From the NCBI GenBank assembly GCA_003694825.1, contig RFJS01000538.1:1-6696 (forward strand): a stretch of DNA of 6,696 nt, read 5' to 3'. The translations under genes were made by a program, and so were the position numbers. Source of the DNA: Verrucomicrobiota bacterium (GTDB lineage: Bacteria > Verrucomicrobiota > Verrucomicrobiia > Opitutales > Opitutaceae). Shown here in pieces: positions 1 through 5,969 of the stretch (positions are counted from its first letter, which is position 1; every line of letters begins with the position of its first letter). The notes under the pieces are model-generated. The model did not search any database and was not told the DNA's origin. It was given only the letters and a program-made list of their open reading frames with translations.

Positions 1-1091
1 CCGGTGCGGATGAGCCGCTCGAGATCGTCGGCGATAAAGGCGGCTGGATCCTCACGATCGAGCCGTTGCAGGTTGTTGCGAAATTGTTGCAACAGCCACT
101 CGTTGCCCATCACTTCGATGACTTCGCGGGAGAGGTCGCCGATGAAGTCCTGGTCGACGGCAAAACCGCCGCCCTGCTGCTCGAAATAGCGGGCATTGAC
201 CCGCTGATGATCGTCCGCCGCCGTCGGATAGGGTATCAGGATCGCCGGCACACGCATGCGCACCAGCTCCGCGATCGTGCCGGCGCCGGCCCGTGAGACG
301 GCGAGATCGGCGGCCGAGAGGAGGCGGGGCATGTCGTCGCAAAACGGCATGAAAACCGCGAGCACGGAGGCGCCGTCGGGACCGGGAGTCTCGACGCGCC
401 GCGCTTCGGAGGCTTTGCCCGGCCCCGTGACCACCACCATCTGGATACCGGCCCGGGCGAGGGCCGTGAGGCTGGATCCGGCCCATTTGTTCAAGGCCGT
501 CGCGCCCTGGCTGCCACCGAGCACGGCGAGCGTGCGTCGATTGGGATCGAGCCCCAGCTCCACGCGGGCGCGCACCCGCGAGGTGCGCACGAATTCCCGC
601 CGCACCGGCAGGCCGCAATGCCGCACCACGCTCGTGCTCAGCGAGCGGCTCTTCACCCCGGGCGGCAGATAGACGCGGCGGGCGAAGTGTCCGGCGAGGC
701 GGATGGCCCGGCCCGGCACCCGATTGGCCTCGTGCAGGGCCACCGGCACTCCACCGAGCCTTCCCGCGAAGGCCACGACAGCGGTGGTGAAACCGCCGAA
801 ACCGACGATGAAATCGGGCAGGTATTCGCGGACGATCGCCCGTGCCTGCGCGAAACCGCGCACCTGGCTGGCGAGGAAACCCGGCAGGCGGGCCGGATGC
901 AGCGACAGCCCGCGCCCGGCGAGTTTTTCGAACCGGAGATTCGGATACTTCGAGCCGAGACGCTCGTCGACCTTTTTGGTGCTCACGAGCAGCAGGGTGT
1001 CGTTGCCGCGGGAGACGAGTTCCTCGGCGAGGGCGATGCCGGGCGAGAGGTGCCCGCCGGTGCCACCACAGGCGAGAAGGAACCGGCTCAT
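1..1091 (-). CDS. murG: MurG, undecaprenyl-PP-MurNAc-pentapeptide GlcNAc transferase (lipid II synthase; 3' end outside window)
   Basis: MurG is a GT-B glycosyltransferase on the cytoplasmic face of the membrane that adds GlcNAc from UDP-GlcNAc to lipid I, making lipid II. From the ATG at 1091 the frame stays open through 363 complete codons to the window edge. This is about the full family length, so only the last few residues and the stop should be missing. Seen are the N-terminal glycine loop GGTGGHLSPG (9-18), a second glycine-rich stretch VGFGGFTT (about residue 100), HEAN (120-123, where E. coli has HEQN), GGSQG (192-196), SRAGAGTIAEL with E275 in the UDP-GlcNAc pocket, and DDHQRVNA (293-300). 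The start overlaps the ftsW stop by 4 bases and has a near-perfect AAGGAGGTG 5 bases upstream, which fixes it. The protein is probably coupled to FtsW by both operon and pathway. Confidence 0.96.
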   Translation of the reverse strand, partial: MSRFLLACGGTGGHLSPGIALAEELVSRGNDTLLLVSTKKVDERLGSKYPNLRFEKLAGRGLSLHPARLPGFLASQVRGFAQARAIVREYLPDFIVGFGGFTTAVVAFAGRLGGVPVALHEANRVPGRAIRLAGHFARRVYLPPGVKSRSLSTSVVRHCGLPVRREFVRTSRVRARVELGLDPNRRTLAVLGGSQGATALNKWAGSSLTALARAGIQMVVVTGPGKASEARRVETPGPDGASVLAVFMPFCDDMPRLLSAADLAVSRAGAGTIAELVRMRVPAILIPYPTAADDHQRVNARYFEQQGGGFAVDQDFIGDLSREVIEVMGNEWLLQQFRNNLQRLDREDPAAFIADDLERLIRT

Positions 1092-2290
1092 ATCGCCACC
1101 TCCTTCAGGCCGCGTTCGCTGTCGCGCAGGACCGGCCGCGACCAGGCCGTCTGAGTGTTGATCATCAGGCCGACGATCATCGCCATTAGCAGAAGATTGG
1201 AGCCGCCATAGCTGATGAAGGGCAGCGACATGCCCTTGGTCGGCAGCAGGCCGGTGACCACTCCGAGGTTGATGATGGCCTGGAGGGTGAGCAGGAGCAG
1301 CGATCCGGCCACGAGCAGGAACTGAAAGAGATTCGGCGCGCGCCGCAGGTGCAGGATTCCGGCAAGGAAGATCAGCAGGAAGGCGATGACCACCGCGAGG
1401 GTGAAGGTGAGCCCCAGCTCCTCGCCGACGATGGCGAAGATGAAGTCGGTGTGCGCCTCGGGCAGAAAGGCCATCTGCTGCCGCCCGTTGCCGATGCCCA
1501 CCCCTTCGACTCCACCGGCCCCGAAGGCGAGAATCGCCTGCCAGAGCTGATAGGCGCCATCGCTGCGATTGGCCTCGACATCGAGAAAGGAGGTGATGCG
1601 CGCAAGCCGCACCGGATCGAGGTAGATGGCGAGCGAGAGGAGCCCGGCTCCGGCGAGCACGCTGGGCACGAGATAGAGCAGCCGCACGCCCGCGAGCAGC
1701 ATCATCGTCGTCCCCACCGCGCCGGTGAGCATCGCCGTGCCGAAATCGGGCTCGAGCAGGATCAACAGGCAGAAAACGCCCACACCGGCCAGCGGCAGGG
1801 CGAACCCTCGCCAGAAGGTGCGGATCCGGGAGAGATTGGCCGAAAGGTAGTGGGCCAGGCCGAAAACCATGACGAGCTTGGCGAATTCGGAGACCTGCAG
1901 CCGCCCGATGCCGATATCGAGCCAGCGGCGGCTGCCGTTGACCTCCACGCCCACGCCCGGGATCGCCACCGCCACGAGCCCGAGGAGCGCGATCGCGACA
2001 AACCACCAGGTGAGCGCGCGCAGTTTCTCGAGATTGACCCGCGCGGCGAGAAACCCCACCAGCAGCGCCACGCCCAGCCAGGTGATCTGCTTGCGCACGT
2101 AGAAGTAGGGATCGCTCTGGTAGGACTGGCTCGCGCTGAAGAGGACGGTGAGGCCGAGCAGCGTGAGCCCGATCGCGCAGACAAGGATGAGCGAGGCGGG
2201 ATTGACGAGCTGATGGAATCGCGCGGCCACGGTGGATTCTCCCCGTGGGGCGTTCGCGCGTGCTTCCCTGCTCTTTCGACTGCGGCTCAT
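1088..2290 (-). CDS. ftsW: FtsW, SEDS-family septal peptidoglycan polymerase
   Basis: FtsW is the polytopic inner-membrane glycosyltransferase that polymerises lipid II at the division septum, working with a class B penicillin-binding protein (FtsI). The 400-residue protein has a basic cytoplasmic N-terminus (MSRSRKSREAR) followed by about ten hydrophobic segments, the first at about 31-53. SEDS motifs seen are NGSRRW (118-123), EPDFGTA (180-186), the YQLWQAILAFGAGG region leading to GIGNGRQQ, PEAHTDFIFAIVGEELG with D282 as the likely catalytic Asp, and LPTKGMSLPFISYGGSN (about 349-365). The LPTKG form and the position next to murG favour FtsW over RodA. The start at 2290 follows a 37-base gap after the LysM gene, the largest in the window. 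I see no good Shine-Dalgarno sequence there, so the exact start is less certain than the identity. The stop overlaps the murG start (ATGA). Confidence 0.96.
   Translation of the reverse strand: MSRSRKSREARANAPRGESTVAARFHQLVNPASLILVCAIGLTLLGLTVLFSASQSYQSDPYFYVRKQITWLGVALLVGFLAARVNLEKLRALTWWFVAIALLGLVAVAIPGVGVEVNGSRRWLDIGIGRLQVSEFAKLVMVFGLAHYLSANLSRIRTFWRGFALPLAGVGVFCLLILLEPDFGTAMLTGAVGTTMMLLAGVRLLYLVPSVLAGAGLLSLAIYLDPVRLARITSFLDVEANRSDGAYQLWQAILAFGAGGVEGVGIGNGRQQMAFLPEAHTDFIFAIVGEELGLTFTLAVVIAFLLIFLAGILHLRRAPNLFQFLLVAGSLLLLTLQAIINLGVVTGLLPTKGMSLPFISYGGSNLLLMAMIVGLMINTQTAWSRPVLRDSERGLKEVAI
1097..1105 (-). promoter_or_regulatory. Strong Shine-Dalgarno sequence of murG
   Basis: AAGGAGGTG on the minus strand ends 5 bases before the murG ATG (7 bases from the GGAGG core). 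It lies inside the last codons of ftsW. It is the only near-consensus ribosome binding site in the window and it fixes the murG start. It also suggests that murG can be initiated independently, in addition to coupling through the ATGA overlap. Confidence 0.85.
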
Positions 2291-2327
2291 GGTCGTCTCG
2301 ATGGCGCCTGGATGGACGGGGTGGCGG

Positions 2328-3503
2328 TCAGGGTTGCGGGACGGGCTCGTCGATGGGGACGACCGGAGCGTCGAGCACGTCGGGCGGGATGAGATCGTCG
2401 AGATCGCCGGTGACGGGCTCGGTGGCCGGCGTATCCTCGGGTGCCGGCTCGGTCTCGCTCGGCGTCACCGCCGTGGCCGGCGGCGGTGCGGCAGATTCGG
2501 CGGCGCGCGGCGCGGTGAAGGGCCGCTGTTCGGAGGGCACCTGGCCGCTGCCGACGGCCTCGTATCCAGGAATCACGAGCACCTGCCCGGCCCGGACGCG
2601 GCGCGGATCGGTGATGCCGTTGACCTCCATGAGGTCGCGAACGCTGACGTCGAACTTGCGTGCGATGGCGCCGAGGGTATCGCCCCGCTGCACCGTGACG
2701 GTGACCCCGCCCGTCGGCACGGCCTCGCGGGCCGGTCCCGGCGCCGGTCCGGCCGCGCCACCGGGGACGACGAGCACCTGGCCGATCTGGATGACATCGG
2801 AGGTGAGATTGTTGATCTTTTTCAACGCGGCGACGGTGGTGCCGTTGCGCGCGGCGATTTTCGAGAGGGAGTCTCCCGGCTTGACCGTGTAGGTGGAGGT
2901 GGCGGCCGCCGAAGTGACGGAAGCCGCGCCGGCCGGGGCCGCCGAGGGCGAGACCGCGGCGCCGGCGGGAATTTTGAGCACGTCTCCGGGCTTGAGGGAA
3001 TCGGCCTTCACGCCGGGATTGGCGGCGACGATCTCGCCCACGGTGGTGTTGAAGGCCCGGGAGATCCGCCAGAGGCTGTCGCCCGGCTTGACGGTGTATT
3101 CAGTCAGCGCGGGCGCCGCGCCGGCCGCGGGCTGGGCCGGGGCCGCGGATTGTGAGGAAAAGCTCGATACGCCCCCGATGAACTCATCGGGATTGGCCGG
3201 GCGGCTCGGCGCGGCGCGCACGCGCTCGGCCGGCGTCAGCCCGGTCAGCGGCGCGGCGGAGGCCGTGGCGTAGCCCGAGGCCGGCGTGGGCGTGAGCGCG
3301 GAGCCGCTGCCGGCATAGCCGGTCGCAGCGGGCTGGTTTGTCCAGTTCTCGGCAGCGGCCACCGGCGCCGGCGCCGCCTCCTGCGGCTCGGCTGTCTCGA
3401 CGGGCTTTTGCGGCGTCGATTGGCAGCCGGGGCTGAGGAAGAAGACGGTCAGCAGCACAATGTGCAGCGCGAGAACCATCCCGAAGACTTTGATGAGTTT
3501 CAT
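2328..3503 (-). CDS. Membrane-anchored or lipoprotein triple-LysM peptidoglycan-binding protein (NlpD-position protein)
   Basis: This 391-residue protein probably binds peptidoglycan in the periplasm. Residues 1-22 are a short basic start (MKLIK) and a hydrophobic stretch. LSPGC with C27 follows, which is either an atypical lipobox or the end of an uncleaved anchor. Residues 28-134 are a low-complexity Ala/Pro/Gly/Ser linker. Three LysM modules follow at about 135-179, 204-247 and 267-312. Each starts with a T-V-x-x-GD-(S/T)-L pattern (VKPGDSL twice, VQRGDTL once) and ends with a GxVLxIP-like motif; they are separated by Ala/Pro linkers. The last 80 residues are Pro- and acid-rich (for example GDLDDLIPPDVLDAP), with no visible M23, NlpC/P60 or amidase domain. 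The ATG overlaps the murD stop (ATGA), so translation is probably coupled. The place between murD and ftsW is that of nlpD in Chlamydia as I remember it, which suggests a role in septal wall synthesis or remodelling. The LysM assignment is firm; the cellular role is inference, so I give no symbol. Confidence 0.9.
   Translation of the reverse strand: MKLIKVFGMVLALHIVLLTVFFLSPGCQSTPQKPVETAEPQEAAPAPVAAAENWTNQPAATGYAGSGSALTPTPASGYATASAAPLTGLTPAERVRAAPSRPANPDEFIGGVSSFSSQSAAPAQPAAGAAPALTEYTVKPGDSLWRISRAFNTTVGEIVAANPGVKADSLKPGDVLKIPAGAAVSPSAAPAGAASVTSAAATSTYTVKPGDSLSKIAARNGTTVAALKKINNLTSDVIQIGQVLVVPGGAAGPAPGPAREAVPTGGVTVTVQRGDTLGAIARKFDVSVRDLMEVNGITDPRRVRAGQVLVIPGYEAVGSGQVPSEQRPFTAPRAAESAAPPPATAVTPSETEPAPEDTPATEPVTGDLDDLIPPDVLDAPVVPIDEPVPQP
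2568..3101 (-). repeat. Three tandem LysM modules with Ala/Pro linkers
   Basis: The protein-level repeats lie at about 2967-3101 (module 1), 2763-2894 (module 2) and 2568-2705 (module 3). Modules 1 and 2 share the opening TYTVKPGDSL or a one-residue variant of it. Module 3 is more diverged (TVTVQRGDTL). The copies are similar as protein but clearly different in DNA, so this is an old domain duplication and not a recent DNA repeat. LysM modules are known to bind the GlcNAc-containing glycan backbone of peptidoglycan. Confidence 0.88.
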
Positions 3504-4861
3504 AACGGCGTGCAGGCCCCCATGGGAGCGGGGCGGTTTGAGTTGTGAGTGCGGGCGCCGTCGCCGGCGGCCCGATGGTTTGCGGCGAGCTGCGCCACCG
3601 CGGCCTCGAACTGGCGGCCGCGATCCTCGTAGCTCTTGAACAGATCAAAACTGGCGAATCCCGGGCTGAGCACAACATTGTCCCCGCGCACCGCCCGGGA
3701 AAAGGCGCGCTCGGTGGCTTCGCGCAGGGTGTTGCAGCGGATGACCGGAACGGCCTCTGCTCGGAGAAGCCGCTCGAGCTCGTCCGCGGTTTCCCCGAGG
3801 ACGAAGGCATGGCGCACGTGCGGCGCGCTGCGGCGGATGAAACCGGCGATGTCGCCGCCCTTCGAACGCCCGCCGAGGATCCAGAGCACCGGCCGGGAGA
3901 AGCGCCGCAACGCCGCTTCGGCGGCGTGGAAGTTGGTGGCCTTCGAATCGTTCCAGAAGGTGACGCCGGCGACTTCGTCCACCGGCTGGAGCCGATGGGC
4001 CGCGAGCCGGAAGGATCGGGCCGCCGCCAGCAGCGTGTCCGGCTCGAGCCCCATCGCCTGCCAGAGCGCCCGGGCGAGCAGGAAGTTCTCCCGCTGCGGC
4101 GCTTCCGCGAAGACCGTCCCGGCCAGGGCGTCCCGAAGCTCCGGCCGCGGGCCGAAGTCGACCGCCCCCTCCACCGGCAGCTCAAAGCCGAAGGCCGCCG
4201 CGGCATCCCGCACGGCCGGGCCATAGAGCAAACGCCGCTCGCGCGTGCGATGCAGCAGGTTGAGTTTCGCCCGGAAGTAAGCCTCGGGCGAACCGTGGCG
4301 CTCGAGATGGTCCTCGGCGTAGTTGCTCCACAACGACCAATCGGCCTCGAAAAACCGCAGGCTTTCCGCCTGAAAGGAACTGACCTCGCAGACGGCGATC
4401 GTTTCCGCCCGGCCGGGTTCGGCCGTCACGACCTCGCTGAAGGCACGGCCGATATTGCCGGCCACCCGCACATCCAGCCCGGCCTCGCGCAGGCCGTGGC
4501 CGAGCAGCTGGCAGATGGTGGTTTTGCCGTTGGTGCCGGTGACGGCCAGGATCCGGCCGGGCCAGGCGAGCGCGGCAAAATCGAGTTCGCCGAGCACTTC
4601 GCAGCCGGCCGAACGCGCGCAGCGGATCCAGGGATGGGTGAGCGCAAAGCCCGGACTGAAGACGGCGAGCCCGTGCCGGCCCGCGGCCGTGGCGGTGAAC
4701 TCCCGTCGCGCGGGGACGTCCGCCTCGCGATCGTAGATGACCGCCTCGCCGCCCAGCGCCGCCACCAGCGAGGCAGCCGCACGCCCGCTCACCCCGCCGC
4801 CGAAGATGGCGACAGGCTTGTCGAGCAGGTGCTGGAGCCAATCTGGGATGGACGGTTTCAT
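3500..4861 (-). CDS. murD: MurD, UDP-MurNAc-L-alanine:D-glutamate ligase
   Basis: MurD is the cytoplasmic ATP-dependent ligase that adds D-Glu to UDP-MurNAc-L-Ala. The protein is 453 residues, slightly longer than the usual 435-450. Domain 1, which binds the UDP sugar, opens with a Rossmann-like GGGVSG (21-26). Domain 2 holds the P-loop VTGTNGKTT (107-115, K113), EVSSFQ (159-164) with the metal-binding Glu, and YFRAKL with K199, equivalent to the carbamylated lysine of E. coli MurD. Domain 3 begins around NDSKATN (304-310) and includes LWILGGRSKGGD and SPGFASFDLFK (399-409), a pattern diagnostic of MurD over MurC, MurE and MurF. After the last conserved helix (EDRGRQFEAAV) there is a tail of about 30 residues that looks unconserved and runs to the stop, which lies within the start of the LysM gene. 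The ATG at 4861 is 7 bases after the mraY stop. It has no clear Shine-Dalgarno sequence, so translation is probably coupled to mraY. Confidence 0.97.
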   Translation of the reverse strand: MKPSIPDWLQHLLDKPVAIFGGGVSGRAAASLVAALGGEAVIYDREADVPARREFTATAAGRHGLAVFSPGFALTHPWIRCARSAGCEVLGELDFAALAWPGRILAVTGTNGKTTICQLLGHGLREAGLDVRVAGNIGRAFSEVVTAEPGRAETIAVCEVSSFQAESLRFFEADWSLWSNYAEDHLERHGSPEAYFRAKLNLLHRTRERRLLYGPAVRDAAAAFGFELPVEGAVDFGPRPELRDALAGTVFAEAPQRENFLLARALWQAMGLEPDTLLAAARSFRLAAHRLQPVDEVAGVTFWNDSKATNFHAAEAALRRFSRPVLWILGGRSKGGDIAGFIRRSAPHVRHAFVLGETADELERLLRAEAVPVIRCNTLREATERAFSRAVRGDNVVLSPGFASFDLFKSYEDRGRQFEAAVAQLAANHRAAGDGARTHNSNRPAPMGACTPL

Positions 4862-4868
4862 CGCGGGC

Positions 4869-5969
4869 TCAACGCAGTTTGAGAGTTCCCAGGCCGGCGA
4901 GGGCGAAGATCAGCGAGAGGATCCAGAAGCGGATCACGACCTTCGACTCCGCCCAGCCGAGCAGTTCGAAATGATGGTGGATGGGCGCCATCCGGAACAC
5001 GCGGCGCCCCGTGCTCTTGAAGGACACGACCTGAATGATGACCGAGAGCGCCTCCATGACAAAAATACCTCCCACGATCACCAGCGTGAGCGGCTGGTGG
5101 ACCAGAAAGGCCACTATACCCACAAGTCCGCCCAGCGCGAGCGATCCGGTGTCGCCCATGAAAACTTCCGCGGGATGGGCGTTGAACCAGAGGAACCCCA
5201 GCCCGGCGCCGACGAGCGCGCCGCACAGCACGGTCAGCTCCCCCACCCCCGGCACCCAGGAGATGAGCAGATAGTCGGCGATGATGGCGTGACCGGCGGC
5301 GTAGGCCATGATCGCGTAGGTCAGCGCCACGGTGATGGTGCACCCGATCGCAAGACCGTCCACCCCGTCGGTGAGGTTGATCGCGTTGCTCGAACCCACG
5401 AGCACGAGGAAAAGGAAGCCCGCGAGAAACCACAGCGGCATCGACTCGATCAGCGGGGTCTTCACAAACGGCACCCACAATTCGCGCACCCGATCACGGC
5501 TGTCGGGATGATAGAGCAAGAGGGCGAGCACCAGCAGCGTGACCGCGCTCTGCCACAGGAGCTTGCCTCGCGAGGAGACGCCGCGGGAGTTGCGTTTGAC
5601 CACCTTCAGGTAGTCATCGAGGAAGCCCAGCGCCGTGAGTCCGCTGTAGACGAACAGGGCGGCGCCGACGAAGACGTTCATGCGCGCCCATAACAGCGTG
5701 CTCACGGTGACCGCGGCATAGATGAGCAGGCCGCCCATCGTCGGCGTGTTTTTCTTCCCGGCATGGCGCTCGGCGAGTTTGCCGACCTCGGCGGCGTCGC
5801 GCAGGCTCTGGGTGAAACTGATCCGCCGCAACCACTCGATGAGCCGCGGGCCGAAGATGAAACAAATCATCAGCGCCGTGCCCGCCCCGAGCAGGGTGCG
5901 CAGGGTGATGAACCGCAGCAAACGCAGCGGTCCGAAAATCTCCTCGAACTCTGCCAGGTGGGTCAGCAT
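4869..5969 (-). CDS. mraY: MraY, phospho-MurNAc-pentapeptide transferase (lipid I synthase)
   Basis: MraY transfers phospho-MurNAc-pentapeptide from UDP to undecaprenyl phosphate in the inner membrane, giving lipid I and UMP. The 366 residues match the usual length of about 360. Family motifs appear in order: GKKNTPTMGG (71-80), the Asp pair of FLDDYLK (D118 and D119), NLTDGVDGLA (about 198-207), FMGDTGSLALG (270-280, with D273 the likely third essential Asp), and the loop histidines of PIHHHFELLGW (from about 329). About ten hydrophobic segments are spread over the length. The frame stays open 153 codons further upstream, but that stretch overlaps murF and has no membrane character. I therefore chose the ATG at 5969, whose first base is the last base of the murF stop (TGATG). 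A GGGGAG lies 11 bases upstream as a marginal ribosome binding site. The gene ends 7 bases before murD. All key residues I could check are present. Confidence 0.97.
   Translation of the reverse strand: MLTHLAEFEEIFGPLRLLRFITLRTLLGAGTALMICFIFGPRLIEWLRRISFTQSLRDAAEVGKLAERHAGKKNTPTMGGLLIYAAVTVSTLLWARMNVFVGAALFVYSGLTALGFLDDYLKVVKRNSRGVSSRGKLLWQSAVTLLVLALLLYHPDSRDRVRELWVPFVKTPLIESMPLWFLAGFLFLVLVGSSNAINLTDGVDGLAIGCTITVALTYAIMAYAAGHAIIADYLLISWVPGVGELTVLCGALVGAGLGFLWFNAHPAEVFMGDTGSLALGGLVGIVAFLVHQPLTLVIVGGIFVMEALSVIIQVVSFKSTGRRVFRMAPIHHHFELLGWAESKVVIRFWILSLIFALAGLGTLKLR

Noticed and set aside
2291..2327. Possible promoter, terminator or small RNA in the 37-base gap before ftsW
   Set aside because: I see no -35/-10 pair, no stem-loop with a T run, and too little space for an RNA gene.
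1349..2392. Open frame of 347 codons on the plus strand opposite ftsW
   Set aside because: The product is a low-complexity His/Glu/Arg/Gly-rich sequence complementary to hydrophobic FtsW codons. No motif or start signal supports it.
2232..3155. Open frame of 307 codons on the plus strand opposite the LysM gene
   Set aside because: The Gly/Arg/Asp-rich product is complementary to the Ala/Pro/Thr-rich linkers and LysM modules of the real gene.
3545..4882. Long open frame of 445 codons on the plus strand opposite murD
   Set aside because: It lies wholly antisense to a clear MurD. Its translation is rich in Arg, Gly, Glu and Pro with no family motif, as expected of a shadow frame in GC-rich coding DNA.
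4737..5693. Open frame of 318 codons on the plus strand opposite mraY
   Set aside because: It is charged, low-complexity, and antisense to well conserved MraY motifs, so it is a shadow frame.
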